In this document: positions 25,375-34,769 of the stretch, one piece after another
Layout of the letters: each line of letters opens with the position of its first letter
Position numbering within the stretch: position 1 is the first letter of the stretch
Assembly: GCA_020352645.1 (NCBI GenBank)
Contig: CP070683.1
Location: forward strand, 1,373,122-1,437,121
Source: Candidatus Bathyarchaeota archaeon
GTDB lineage: Archaea; Thermoproteota; Bathyarchaeia; Bathyarchaeales; SOJC01
Length of the DNA: 64,000 nucleotides
Reading direction: 5' to 3'
Position numbers and translations under genes: made by a program
Notes under the pieces: model-generated
What the model saw: the letters and a program-made list of their open reading frames with translations, nothing else
The model's database searches: none
Told to the model about the DNA's origin: nothing

Positions 25375-26182
25375 CCTCTTGAGAACTGTAAGGATCAGGC
25401 AGATCATCAAAGAAAACCGCACCGTTAAGACATTCTACTTCCGAGACCATCTTTGCTCGAAGGCCAGACCTGGCCAGTTTGCCATGGTTTGGCTTCCTCG
25501 CTTTGACGAGGTTCCTATGAGCATTTCCTCAACGGATAATAGCGGTTTGGCTTCAATGACCGTGGCAAAGGTTGGCGATGCGACAAAAAGGTTACATGAA
25601 AAGAAGAAAGGAGACATCATAGGCATTCGCGGACCCTTCGGCAGGAGCTTTGAACTTGTCAAAGGAAACGTTCTACTTGTTGGAGGCGGAACTGGAATTT
25701 CACCGTTAATATTCCTCGGTGAGGAGTTAGCTAAGCATACAAGTAGTATGACAATTCTTATTGGAGCGAAAACAGAGGAGGACTTGCTCTTCCTATCCAG
25801 AGTGGAACGTCTTCGACTGGACGTCATTCCTAGTCTCGAAGCAGCCGTGTCTACGGAAGATGGAAGCTATGGGTATGCCGGACTCGTCACTGAATTAGTG
25901 AAGATGAAATTGGAGGGAGAGAAGTTTGATATGATATATGCATGTGGAAAGGAAAATATGCTCCTCAATATATCGCTAATAGCGAGAAAACATCGAACTA
26001 AGCTACAGGCCTGCTTAGAAAGATTCATGAGGTGTGCAATAGGACTATGCGGAAGCTGCACCATCGGAAAATACCGCGTGTGCACTGATGGCCCAGTCTT
26101 CACGGAGAAGCAGCTGGAAGAAATCGGAGATGAATTTGGTCTTCTGAAGAGAGATCTTGATGGAAGTCAAGTGAAGTTGTAA
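25334..26182 (+). CDS. pyrK: Dihydroorotate dehydrogenase B, electron-transfer subunit
   Basis: 282 residues: FAD-binding barrel (PGQFAMVWLPRFDEVPMSIS), NAD-binding domain (LLVGGGTGISPLIFL) and a C-terminal [2Fe-2S] cluster with CAIGLCGSCTIGKYRVC. It passes electrons from PyrD FMN to NAD+. The ATG at 25334 lies inside pyrD, so the subunits are translationally coupled. A start inside the overlap at a later codon cannot be excluded. Confidence 0.94.
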   Translation: MESRKLSAYPIKNNLLRTVRIRQIIKENRTVKTFYFRDHLCSKARPGQFAMVWLPRFDEVPMSISSTDNSGLASMTVAKVGDATKRLHEKKKGDIIGIRGPFGRSFELVKGNVLLVGGGTGISPLIFLGEELAKHTSSMTILIGAKTEEDLLFLSRVERLRLDVIPSLEAAVSTEDGSYGYAGLVTELVKMKLEGEKFDMIYACGKENMLLNISLIARKHRTKLQACLERFMRCAIGLCGSCTIGKYRVCTDGPVFTEKQLEEIGDEFGLLKRDLDGSQVKL

Positions 26183-26484
26183 GGGCTATCCAATAAAGCA
26201 ACCAGCATCACTCACCTTGTTCAGTGATTAGCAAAATACTATGGTCTAGAGAACATTCACTAGCGGATTCTTTTCGCGATAGTGTTTCCGTGTACGCAGG
26301 AAACATGCACACTAAGAAAACCGTGGAAACTAATGCTTAGAGCTAAAGGACTTCCAGATGTAATATGAGAGGAGCCCGGCTATAATCACCATGCTCCGAA
26401 AAGCATCTTTTCTGAAGCAGTGTTTCAAAAGAGTTATATGAGAGTGGAATGTTTTGTGAGGTTGGCGGGATGTGTTTATGAAAG
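26183..26484 (+). other. Intergenic region between pyrK and ileS with hairpins and a TATA-like box
   Basis: Two perfect small inverted repeats occur: ATCACT/AGTGAT (26207-26212/26223-26228) and TGTTTCC/GGAAACA (26283-26289/26299-26305, 9-nt loop). The first is placed like a pyrK terminator. TTATATG at 26434-26440 could drive ileS, whose GTG is at 26485. No gene recognised; a 11-codon ATG frame at 26478 overlaps the ileS start out of frame. Confidence 0.4.
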
Positions 26485-29400
26485 GTGACCGTCAAATTCG
26501 AAGCAGATTCTAAACGCTGGCTTACTGAAGAATACCGCCCGCTTGAGCTTGAACAGAAAGTTCGCGATTTCTGGAAAAGAAATCACGTGGCTACGACGCT
26601 TGAACAAATGAGACTGAAGAACAACAAGGGCTCTTTAGGATACGTTGAAGGTCCCCCAACACTGAACGGTTTCCCTCACGTTGGCCACCTCCGCGGGCGA
26701 GTTATCAAAGACCTGCGTTATCGTTGGAAGTCAATGGCTGGATTCTACATTCCTTTCTGGACAGGATGGGATTGCCAAGGGCTACCTGTTGAATTAGAGG
26801 TTGAACGTGAACTTGGAGTGAAGAATAAGAAGGATTTGCTGGAGCGGGTAGGAGAAGAGAGATTTGTCGCTGAATGTAAGAAGGCCATAGTAAAGTATTA
26901 TGAATCATGGCATCGTGCTGACGTTAAAGCAGGCATCTTCATCAACGACTCAAAAGCATATTGGACTTACATGGACAATTACATAGAACGTGAATGGAGA
27001 TATCTCAAGCGTGCTTGGGACCAAGGACTTCTAGGAGAGGGCTACTATGTTGTAGCATATTGCCCTCATTGCCAGACTTCACTGAGCAACGCTGAGGTAG
27101 GAATGGGATATGAAGAAGTGGAAGACCCTTCGCTCTACTTCAAGTTCAGAATAGCGGGAACAAAAGACGAGTATTTCCTGGTGTGGACCACCATGCCTTT
27201 CACTCTAATCACTGATTTGATGCTGGCTGTCCATCCAGAAGCGGAATACGCAAAAGTGGAAGTAGGTGGCGAATCTTGGATAATGGTGAAGCAACGAGTT
27301 AAGCCAACGATGGATGAGCTTGAGATCAAGAATTACTCAGTTGTAGCCACCATTCAGGGAGCACAGTTGGAAGGAATTAAGTATGAATACCCTTTCCTAG
27401 ACCTTATCTCCAAGCAGAAGGAGCTTGACGGACATCCTATCGTTCACACGGTTGTGTGTGAAGACTTTGTTGACGTGACTGCAGCCACAGGCGTTGTCCA
27501 TCTTGCACCCGGAAATGGCGAAGAAGACTTCATTGCCGCTCAAAGACGTGCTGTTCCTGTATTTGCACCATTCGATGATGAAGTAAACTTCACTGAGGAT
27601 GCAGGCGCGTTTTCGGGATCTTTCGCAAGGGATACAGACGAATTAGTTGTAGAAGAACTGCGTAAGAGAGGCCAACTAGTCTCAGTCAGACAGATACGTC
27701 ATGAGTATCCGACATGTTGGCGTTCTCATCATAAACTCATATGGTTTGCCAGAAGAGAATACTATCTTTGGACAGACAAAATCAACAATCGAATAGTGAA
27801 AGCAGCAGAAAACGTTGAATACTATTATGAACCGCCAAAGAACCGGTTTCTAGCGTTCTTGCGTGAAGGCAAGCCATGGTGCTTCTCAAGAGAGAGGGTC
27901 TGGGGCACACCTCTCCCCATCTGGAAGTGCGAAGACTGTGAGAGTAAGGTCTTGGTTTCAAGCAAAGATGAGCTTCTACAGAAGGCACTACACCCCGTTG
28001 AAGGACACTTCGAGCTCCACAAGCCATGGATAGATCGAATCGTCTTCAAATGCGAAAGATGCAAAGGTTTGATGAATCGTGAACCCTTTGTGCTAGATAC
28101 GTGGCACAACAGTGGGGCTTCGCCCTATGCAAGATTCACTGATGACGAGTTCAAACGCTATGTCCCTGTCGATTTTCTTGTTGAAGCCATAGATCAAACG
28201 CGTGGCTGGGCAAATACTCTTCTGCTTGAGCATGTGATATTCAGTGGAAGGGCAGAATCGTCATACAAAGCCTTCTTGTTTTACGGGCATGCTCTAGACG
28301 AGAAGGGGCGTAAGATGAGCAAAAGCCTTGGCAACGTCATAGACGCTAATGCTGTGCTTGACAAATACTCGGCAGACCTCTTTCGGTTCTACACGCTTCG
28401 GAAATGTTCTCCGATAGACTCGATGAACTTCGATGCGAGGGAACTAGGCAAGCGCCCATACCAAGTCATTAGTACAATCTACCACCTGACCCGCTTTTTC
28501 ATGCAAAATGCTGAATACGACAATTTCAATCCACAGAAGCACACATTAGAGTGGGCTGAAGCCGACGAGACAATCAAGCCCCCCGATCGCTGGCTGCTTT
28601 CAAAACTACAGAATACAGTGGCTAGTGTCTCGAAGAAGTTTGAGACATGCGAGTTCAACTTTGCACTAGCAGATCTTGAAGGATTTGTAGTCAACATCTT
28701 AAGTCGGCAGTATGTTCCTATGGTGAGACATGAACTTTGGAGTGACGAACCTCAGACCCAAAGTCGGAGGTTGACCATCTACGCTGTTCTTTGGCAGACT
28801 CTTAAGACGTTGGTTTTACTGTTCAATCCAGTTGCACCATTTCTCTCTGAAGCAGTATATCAACGTGTCCATAGGACATTGGACAAGAACTTGCCCGCCT
28901 CAGTCAACTTCGAGGATTGGCCAGATCCGAATGAGGAGTTTGTTGATCTAGAACTGGAACATGACTTTGACGCGCTACTTACATACATATCTCTAACGCA
29001 TTCTGCGCGTCAATCAGCAAAACTCAAACGCCGATGGCCATTGAGAAAAGCTATACTGATCGGGCCGAGGAAGGCACAAGGAGCCGTAAAAAATCTCCAA
29101 GATCTCTTTCTAGAGCTTGCAAATGTGAAGGCAGTTGGTTACGCGGAGACTATAAGCAATGTGGACTCAGAAATGCGCCAGCATGGAAGCTTGGTCTCTG
29201 AGAACAATGTGTCAGTATTAATAGATACACGCAGGAACGAATTGCTGCAGGGAGAAGGTTTGATGCGCGATTTAGCCCGGCGTGTTCAGGCGCTGAGAAG
29301 GGAGCTTGGGTTTTCACCCACAGATTTTCTCGAGCTTGTTTGTCTAGCAGATATGGATGCTGAAAGTATCGATTTGGTGAGACCTCATCTGGGAGAAATG

Positions 29401-29514
29401 GAAGGACTAGTTCGCGCCAAGAAAGTGCAATTGCTTGAAGTAAAAGACCTCATCAAAACAGAATGGTATGAATACAAGTTCAATAACAAAAGAGTGAGCA
29501 TAGCAATCCCGTGA
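26485..29514 (+). CDS. ileS: Isoleucyl-tRNA synthetase
   Basis: 1009 residues, class Ia. HIGH-type motif PHVGHLRG near residue 64, CP1 editing domain in the middle (TTMPFTLITDLMLAVHP; DVTAATGVVHLAPGNGEED), KMSKS motif GRKMSKSLGN near residue 610 and the anticodon-binding C-terminal half. Two Cys pairs (CEDCESK and CERCKG) suggest zinc. GTG 26485 is the only sensible start in this frame; the leader is ambiguous. Overall organisation is the eukaryote-like archaeal form. Confidence 0.95.
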   Translation: MTVKFEADSKRWLTEEYRPLELEQKVRDFWKRNHVATTLEQMRLKNNKGSLGYVEGPPTLNGFPHVGHLRGRVIKDLRYRWKSMAGFYIPFWTGWDCQGLPVELEVERELGVKNKKDLLERVGEERFVAECKKAIVKYYESWHRADVKAGIFINDSKAYWTYMDNYIEREWRYLKRAWDQGLLGEGYYVVAYCPHCQTSLSNAEVGMGYEEVEDPSLYFKFRIAGTKDEYFLVWTTMPFTLITDLMLAVHPEAEYAKVEVGGESWIMVKQRVKPTMDELEIKNYSVVATIQGAQLEGIKYEYPFLDLISKQKELDGHPIVHTVVCEDFVDVTAATGVVHLAPGNGEEDFIAAQRRAVPVFAPFDDEVNFTEDAGAFSGSFARDTDELVVEELRKRGQLVSVRQIRHEYPTCWRSHHKLIWFARREYYLWTDKINNRIVKAAENVEYYYEPPKNRFLAFLREGKPWCFSRERVWGTPLPIWKCEDCESKVLVSSKDELLQKALHPVEGHFELHKPWIDRIVFKCERCKGLMNREPFVLDTWHNSGASPYARFTDDEFKRYVPVDFLVEAIDQTRGWANTLLLEHVIFSGRAESSYKAFLFYGHALDEKGRKMSKSLGNVIDANAVLDKYSADLFRFYTLRKCSPIDSMNFDARELGKRPYQVISTIYHLTRFFMQNAEYDNFNPQKHTLEWAEADETIKPPDRWLLSKLQNTVASVSKKFETCEFNFALADLEGFVVNILSRQYVPMVRHELWSDEPQTQSRRLTIYAVLWQTLKTLVLLFNPVAPFLSEAVYQRVHRTLDKNLPASVNFEDWPDPNEEFVDLELEHDFDALLTYISLTHSARQSAKLKRRWPLRKAILIGPRKAQGAVKNLQDLFLELANVKAVGYAETISNVDSEMRQHGSLVSENNVSVLIDTRRNELLQGEGLMRDLARRVQALRRELGFSPTDFLELVCLADMDAESIDLVRPHLGEMEGLVRAKKVQLLEVKDLIKTEWYEYKFNNKRVSIAIP

Positions 29515-29584
29515 AATCTGCCTTTCCAATTATTGCGCTGCACTCTGTTGAATGATAGCTTGCACGTCAAAGAATCTTGTTTCG

Positions 29585-29602
29585 AGCATGTGGACACATG
29601 CT
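29585..29602. terminator. Hairpin between convergent ileS and the DUF4443-like gene
   Basis: AGCATGT-GGAC-ACATGCT, perfect 7-bp stem with a 4-nt loop in the 116-bp gap between two converging genes. No clear T-run follows. Archaeal termination mainly needs T-runs, so the role is uncertain. Confidence 0.3.
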
Positions 29603-29630
29603 TGTGAAGGGTCAATTACGAAGAAGCAGG

Positions 29631-30287
29631 TCACTCCGCATTTTCATGCTTGGAAGCCTTCTTCTTTGCGGATCTCAGGAGTTCCAGTGCCGCTGTTCTT
29701 GCTCCAAGTTCTGCATTCATTTTTGTTTCTGCGCTTCCGATGATTATCACATCATTCTCTTTCGGGTGCAGTTCTGAAATCAGCTTCGCATGAATTGATG
29801 GTAAGTTTCTTAGAATATCTTGGTTACTAGAAGGCATGGTGAGCCTGTTCTTTGAGAAAACAAGTGTTGTCGCTCCATTAGCTCCTGCCTTTATTGCGTA
29901 GTCTCTTTCCTCCAGACCTATGTTAACCTTGTGAGCGACCCCTCTTACAAGGACAGCGATGTTGTAGGGAGCGACTGTTATCGGGCTAAATGGGATCTCG
30001 ATTCCTATGCTAAGATTTAACTTCAATCCGGAGACGATTTTCTTTCCGTGATCAGAAAGAACGATTCCACGCCTTGAAACTTGGATAATTCCTTCCTTTT
30101 TCAGGTGTTTTATGAGCGTTCTAGTTGTGCCCTCACCTAGTTGAAGCTCTCTAGAGAGCTTTGTTCGTCCAATGACTTGTCCTTCAATTAGTTCGAGAGC
30201 CTTGACCACGTTGGATTCTGTGAAGGATGGGCTGCGTCCAGGTGCGATTTTTGCGGTGACACGTTCTATGATTGATAGCGGCTCCAT
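29631..30287 (-). CDS. Winged-helix regulator with DUF4443-like C-terminal domain
   Basis: 218 residues. Residues 20-95 form a winged helix (VVKALELIEGQVIGRTKLSRELQLGEGTTRTLIKHLKKEGII). The rest, with ITVAPYNIAVLVRGVAHKV, ERDYAIKAGANGATTLVF and NDVIIIGSAE, resembles the archaeal DUF4443 domain, perhaps ligand-binding. A lysine-rich tail ends the protein. It is divergent from an ECF S-component gene 81 bp away, so it may regulate that uptake unit; this is contextual inference. Confidence 0.65.
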   Translation of the reverse strand: MEPLSIIERVTAKIAPGRSPSFTESNVVKALELIEGQVIGRTKLSRELQLGEGTTRTLIKHLKKEGIIQVSRRGIVLSDHGKKIVSGLKLNLSIGIEIPFSPITVAPYNIAVLVRGVAHKVNIGLEERDYAIKAGANGATTLVFSKNRLTMPSSNQDILRNLPSIHAKLISELHPKENDVIIIGSAETKMNAELGARTAALELLRSAKKKASKHENAE

Positions 30288-30368
30288 TTCGAATTCCTAG
30301 ATTGGCTGAATGCTATTAAAGCTTGAGGGAAACTGTTAAGTACCTGGATAGATAATCCAACCATAGCC

Positions 30369-30929
30369 ATGAACATTCGAAAGGTTTCGCTAGTCACAAT
30401 GATGGTAGCTTTGTCCGTAGCTACGAACTATGCTATGGCAGGCTTGGCCAACGTCACGATCATGGACTTCATAGTTTTTGTCGGAGGGCTTCTCTTTGGG
30501 CCACTTGTCGGTGCTTTGACAGGAATGTTCTCATGGCTGATTTATGGAGCAATCAACCCTTACGGCTTCGTACCACAGATATGGATCGCCACAATGTGTT
30601 CTGAAACCGTTTACGGATTGATGGGCGGATTTGTCGGGAGAAAGCTTGTGTCAGCACTACATGAAGGGCAACTATTTCAGCTGAGCCTATTCCTTGGCGT
30701 GATCGGATTCATATCGACGCTGATTTACGATTTGGCGACAAATGCTGTCTTCGCATTAGTTTATGGGATTCCAATACTCGCTGCGGTTGTATCAGGCACA
30801 CCATTCGCCCTTCTGCACGAACTAAGCAACGTGGCTATTTTCGTGTTGGGATGTGTTCCAGTGATGATTTCCGTGAAGAACTTTCTAGGAGTTGAAAGAA
30901 TTGAGCAGATCAGTGCTTTTGCGAAATAA
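30369..30929 (+). CDS. ECF transporter S component (substrate-binding membrane subunit)
   Basis: 186 residues with about five or six hydrophobic segments. The pattern TMMVALSVATNYAMAGL, TIMDFIVFVGGLLFGPLVGALTGMFSWLIYGAINPYGF is typical of ECF S components, which bind vitamins and join a shared energising module. The substrate cannot be read from the sequence. The next gene, carrying a DUF4430 domain, overlaps by 29 nt, which favours a corrinoid-type or related ligand. No ECF ATPase or T-subunit gene is in the window. Confidence 0.85.
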   Translation: MNIRKVSLVTMMVALSVATNYAMAGLANVTIMDFIVFVGGLLFGPLVGALTGMFSWLIYGAINPYGFVPQIWIATMCSETVYGLMGGFVGRKLVSALHEGQLFQLSLFLGVIGFISTLIYDLATNAVFALVYGIPILAAVVSGTPFALLHELSNVAIFVLGCVPVMISVKNFLGVERIEQISAFAK

Positions 30930-31350
30930 GTGGTTTTTGATGACGCTCTTAGTGTTTTGCTGGGCAACTGCTGCCACCTTCTCGACTGCATACTATTCCT
31001 TTAAGTTCACTGACCTGTTGAGACGCCTCGAAGCTGTGCCAGTTCATGTGAGCGTATCCAAGGACTATGGTAATCAGACAACAATTACCTTCGAGGAAGT
31101 GTATCTTTTCAGTAGCGCTACAGCTCTTGATTCTTTGCGAGCAGTGGCAAATGTAACCACAGAATATCATGAGGTTATGGGATTGCTTGTGACCGGCGTT
31201 GATGGACTCTCCAACGACTGGGCAGGAGCGGGCAAAGGGTGGCAATATTGGTTGAATGGTCAATATGCGTTGGAAGCAGCTGACATGCTGATTTTAGTCA
31301 GTGGAGACATTGTAGATTGGAGATACACAACTTATCAAGGCCCTGGCTAA
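30901..31350 (+). CDS. Membrane-anchored DUF4430 (transcobalamin-C-like) protein
   Basis: About 149 residues. One N-terminal hydrophobic anchor (WFLMTLLVFCWATAATFSTAYYSF) followed by an extracellular domain containing ALDSLRAVANV, GKGWQYWLNGQYALEAADMLILVSGDIVDWRYT. The YWLNG and GDIVDWRY strings are hallmarks of DUF4430, related to the C-terminal domain of transcobalamin and intrinsic factor. The start is set at TTG 30901 by an AGGAG 9 nt upstream (30887-30891). Likely captures ligand for the adjacent S component. Confidence 0.8.
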   Translation: MSRSVLLRNKWFLMTLLVFCWATAATFSTAYYSFKFTDLLRRLEAVPVHVSVSKDYGNQTTITFEEVYLFSSATALDSLRAVANVTTEYHEVMGLLVTGVDGLSNDWAGAGKGWQYWLNGQYALEAADMLILVSGDIVDWRYTTYQGPG

Positions 31351-31376
31351 CTTAAGCTGGATGGGGCACACTCTCT

Positions 31377-32459
31377 TTAGAAGATGAATAGACAGAGGGC
31401 AAATACAACTAGAAGCAAGATTGCGGTCAATTTCCTTGAAAGAGAGAGAGATGAGACGTCGTCAAGAGGCCCCGGATGTCTATACATCGAAAGAAAGAGA
31501 ACGAACGCCAACATTATCCATTGCTCGAGGAATAGGAGGATCAGAATCGATACTAGAGTGAAAACCGTTCGCGTGCGGTCGCTTTTGATGAGGCTTCTAA
31601 GAGTGTGGCCTCCATCAAGCATTCCTGTTGGCAGCAGGTTTAGAAGTGTGACAAAGATTCCTATCCAGCCTGCGAAGGCTACTGGATGCAGATAAACAAC
31701 ATAGCCTGGTCCCGGTGCACTTATTGTAAGATTCATGAGAAGCAGGAATATTGGCGATATTGGGAGGCTTCCGGATAAGGGTTCTGTTGGAAGCTCTACT
31801 CTTGAAATCATCAGTCCAATGGCTGACACAATAATCGTCACGATGAATCCAGCAAGTGGTCCGCTAGCACCTACATCAAACAAAGCGTCTCTATTAGGTG
31901 CAGTTTCCTTCTGAACTATGACTGCCCCAAACGTTCCTATACCTAAGAATCCGAGAACTGGAGGGGGGCCTGGTATGAAATAGGGCAGTGTAGCCTCCAT
32001 ATTGTGCCGATTCGCGGCCACCTTGTGCGCCATTTCATGAGCACCTAAAATTCCCAGTAGCGCTAATGTGAAGGTTGCGGCACCGATGATCGGATCTGGA
32101 AGATCAGTGGAGAGCATATATCCTGTTATGAAAACGGTCACAATTGTTACTAAAAGAAGCACTACATTGATCATCGGTCGACTTGGTTTGGTTCTAGGTT
32201 TTGGTGTAACTTTGAGAACTACTTTTCCATCTACATTCTTCAACAATGGTGTAAAGCCTATTGCTGCTAGACGGCTAGCTAACTTAACAAAGGCTTGCTT
32301 CGAATCATTTTTCAATCGCAAGTGGAAGGTTGGCAGGTTATACTCTATTAAACCTTCTTCAACATCAAACTCCGAGGCAACTAATGCTTGAATCTCATCG
32401 AAATGAGAGCTGATGTCGAGGCTGGCTGGCTGTTCTGGCGAGCTGGTAGCGTCACTCAT
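31377..32459 (-). CDS. Site-2 protease family (M50) membrane metalloprotease
   Basis: 360 residues. A soluble N-terminal domain (1-95), then several membrane segments. Zinc motif HEMAH at residues 141-145 inside LGILGAHEMAHKVAAN and the second motif GMLDGGHTLRSL near residue 283 define S2P proteases. GFLGIGTFGAVIVQ matches the archaeal subgroup. The TATA-like TTATTATA on the minus strand near 32490 lies about 33 nt before ATG 32459. Divergent from the MBL hydrolase. Substrate unknown. Confidence 0.92.
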   Translation of the reverse strand: MSDATSSPEQPASLDISSHFDEIQALVASEFDVEEGLIEYNLPTFHLRLKNDSKQAFVKLASRLAAIGFTPLLKNVDGKVVLKVTPKPRTKPSRPMINVVLLLVTIVTVFITGYMLSTDLPDPIIGAATFTLALLGILGAHEMAHKVAANRHNMEATLPYFIPGPPPVLGFLGIGTFGAVIVQKETAPNRDALFDVGASGPLAGFIVTIIVSAIGLMISRVELPTEPLSGSLPISPIFLLLMNLTISAPGPGYVVYLHPVAFAGWIGIFVTLLNLLPTGMLDGGHTLRSLIKSDRTRTVFTLVSILILLFLEQWIMLAFVLFLSMYRHPGPLDDVSSLSLSRKLTAILLLVVFALCLFIF

Positions 32460-32590
32460 CGGGGTCGAGTACTCAATGACGCTGACCGTATAATAAGGCT
32501 GCTGGTTACAGGAGTAAATGGGAAGCTTATGAAGGCGTTAAGGTAGAGCTAAATCTCAGTTCAATTACTTCCTAACTACTGGATCCGAGA

Positions 32591-33250
32591 ATGAAACTGA
32601 AGATGTTAACTGTGGGATCACTGTTCACAAACTGCTACGTGGTCTGGTGTAGCCATTCTAGGCAGGCGATAGTGATTGATCCTGGGTTTGACCGTGAGAA
32701 GGATGCTAGAAAAGTCCTCCGTTTTATAAAGAGCGATGGGCTAAAGGTGGTTTCTATTGTGAATACTCATGGTCATTCTGATCATGCCTGCGGAAATATG
32801 ATTGTGAAAGCTGAAACTAACGCGCTGATTCTAATTCACGAATTCGATGCAAATATGCTAGATGGTATGGAGAAGAGATTACCTTTTACCTTGGGCACTG
32901 AACATCAGGCATCTTCAGCTGACGTACTCTTGAGAGATGGTGATCTTGTGAGATTCGGGAAGGCAATCTTGCGCGTGTTACACACACCTGGGCACACCCA
33001 CGGGAGCATCTCTCTGGTGGGAAGCAATTGTGTTTTCACAGGTGACACCTTGTTTGCTGGTTCAATTGGGCGTGTCGATTTGCCTGGCGGTTCAGCTGAG
33101 GAAATGTTTCACTCTCTGCGTGAGAAGATCGTTGTTCTACCAGATGCTTTTACTGCGTACCCTGGACATGGAACAGTGTCTACTATTGGTCAAGAGAAGC
33201 GTAGCAACCCCTTCTTGCAAGAAAACTCCGGCGGATGGTTCCTAAGATGA
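32591..33250 (+). CDS. Metallo-beta-lactamase fold hydrolase (glyoxalase II-like)
   Basis: 219 residues. Zinc motif NTHGHSDHACG (HxHxDH), then LHTPGHTHGS, VFTGDTLFAGSIGR and YPGHG, the full set for dinuclear MBL hydrolases of the glyoxalase II/YcbL type. Opening FTNCYVV is also typical. Probably a thioester hydrolase; substrate unknown. ATG start at 32591. Confidence 0.9.
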   Translation: MKLKMLTVGSLFTNCYVVWCSHSRQAIVIDPGFDREKDARKVLRFIKSDGLKVVSIVNTHGHSDHACGNMIVKAETNALILIHEFDANMLDGMEKRLPFTLGTEHQASSADVLLRDGDLVRFGKAILRVLHTPGHTHGSISLVGSNCVFTGDTLFAGSIGRVDLPGGSAEEMFHSLREKIVVLPDAFTAYPGHGTVSTIGQEKRSNPFLQENSGGWFLR

Positions 33251-33275
33251 AAGGTCGAAAAATCGGGAGATAACT

Positions 33276-34517
33276 CTACGCCCTTTTCTTAGCGCTCACG
33301 ACTGTTATTACGTCTCTGTTCTTTAGGAGATAGTTCTCACCCACACGTTTCCTTTCTCTAGCTTCTACAGCATAGATGAAATTATCACCAAGTTCTGTGT
33401 GAACAAGATAAGCTAGCTGTCGGGCTGTTGTGCCGTAGGGAACGAGGTAGGCATCTGGTAACACTTCACCCATGTGGTTGGCAAGTTTCTCTATATCTTC
33501 GACAGGGTAGACAACTATGCAGTCTAGAAGTCTGAAATAAGCTGCGTTTATGGCTTCTTGAACACCTGTTGTACCAAAAGGGGTTAATATTCTTTCTTTG
33601 ATTGTTTCAAGTGCGGTGAGCTGCGTCTTGCTTATCGCATTTTCGTCGATGACTTTGTAGTTGCAGTCGCCTGGTTTGTATTGTATCAATCCGTTTTCAG
33701 CTGCTCTGCGAAGAGCTAGCTCTGCCTCTGCACTGCAAGAAACTGTTAAGTTATCTTGTTCTCTCAATTTTTGCACGTTTGCTTCAGCGGTCGGCAGATC
33801 GATCTTGTTTGCGGCTATAAGCATGGGTTTAGCCACTCGTCTCAAATTGCGTACAAAACTGAGAAGTTCTTCATCACTCCAAGAGGCTGGCTTATCAGCG
33901 TTGAGGCCGGACTCTTGAACTGCTTGAAATATGTGTCCACGTTTGATTGACAGCCCACTCAGCCTCTCTTCAAGTTCACCAAGGAGGTTAACTCCGACAC
34001 CTCCCGCCTCGACAGTTCTAGCTAGTTTCTGCCAATCACGCTTCAAGATATTAGTTACCCACATGTCAATCTCTATTTCGAGAAAGCGAACATCTTCAAG
34101 CGGATCATGAGAGCCTGGCTGACATCGTCTTCCTTCTATATCAGTGGCGCCAGCAGCGTCAACAATATGTATCATTGCATCTGCCTTCCGAAGCTCATCT
34201 AGAAATTGATTTCCCAAGCCGCGCCCCTGCCATGCCCCAGGAACCAGTCCTGCACAATCTATCAACTCTACGGGTATGAGCCGTATGCCATCTACACATA
34301 ATGAATTTGCGGGATTGTCTTCCACGCCAAACTCATCATGTACGCATGGGCTGCGCAAATATCCTACTCCTCGGTTAGGTTTTATGGTCGTAAACGGATA
34401 GTTGGCAATTTCTGCAGGGGCTAAGGTGGCTGCTGAGAAAAACGTGGATTTCCCAACGTTGGGTTTGCCTACTATTCCAATCGAGTAGGGTCGGGATTTC
34501 TTGCCAACCAAAGACAT
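33276..34517 (-). CDS. YchF/OBG-type GTP- or ATP-binding protein
   Basis: 413 residues. G1 motif GIVGKPNVGKSTFFSAAT, G3-like ELIDCAGLVPGAWQGRGLGNQFL, and ANKIDLPTA in the G4 position; the C terminus has a TGS-like domain (LVPYGTTARQLAYLVHTELGDNFIYAV). This is the archaeal OBG/YchF group of translation-associated NTPases. The G4 motif NKID suggests GTP, whereas bacterial YchF uses NxxE and prefers ATP. ATG 34517. Confidence 0.9.
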   Translation of the reverse strand: MSLVGKKSRPYSIGIVGKPNVGKSTFFSAATLAPAEIANYPFTTIKPNRGVGYLRSPCVHDEFGVEDNPANSLCVDGIRLIPVELIDCAGLVPGAWQGRGLGNQFLDELRKADAMIHIVDAAGATDIEGRRCQPGSHDPLEDVRFLEIEIDMWVTNILKRDWQKLARTVEAGGVGVNLLGELEERLSGLSIKRGHIFQAVQESGLNADKPASWSDEELLSFVRNLRRVAKPMLIAANKIDLPTAEANVQKLREQDNLTVSCSAEAELALRRAAENGLIQYKPGDCNYKVIDENAISKTQLTALETIKERILTPFGTTGVQEAINAAYFRLLDCIVVYPVEDIEKLANHMGEVLPDAYLVPYGTTARQLAYLVHTELGDNFIYAVEARERKRVGENYLLKNRDVITVVSAKKRA

Positions 34518-34588
34518 GACTCGAGACCGTAATAATAGGTCAGCTTAGTTGAATAAAGGCTTTCGAAAATGCTACTCTCAAATGAACT

Positions 34589-34666
34589 TCACCATTCTTC
34601 TTCCTCTTCTTCCTCTTCTTCCTCTTCTTCCTCTTCTTCCTCTACTTCCCAATCTTCTTCCACCAT
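34589..34666 (-). CDS. Poly-glutamate microprotein, 25 residues
   Basis: Frame from ATG 34664-34666 to TGA 34589-34591. The product begins MVEEDWEV, continues with 16 consecutive Glu and ends in Trp. GGAGGTG (34669-34675) is a full Shine-Dalgarno with 5 nt from GGAGG to the ATG, a strong sign of translation. An in-frame ATG at 34678 lies upstream but overlaps this site. The DNA is a GAA/GAG repeat, so slippage could vary its length. It lies between ychF and the asparaginase gene on the same strand. No known function; not a shadow of another ORF. Confidence 0.55.
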   Translation of the reverse strand: MVEEDWEVEEEEEEEEEEEEEEEEW

Positions 34667-34769
34667 CTTCACCTCCATAGCATTTGAAAGCCATCTTCAT
34701 TCCCAACCAAAAACATCCAAGAATTAAACCTTTCTTGAAATTCTGTCGTGATTGCGGAAGAGGTCTTTC

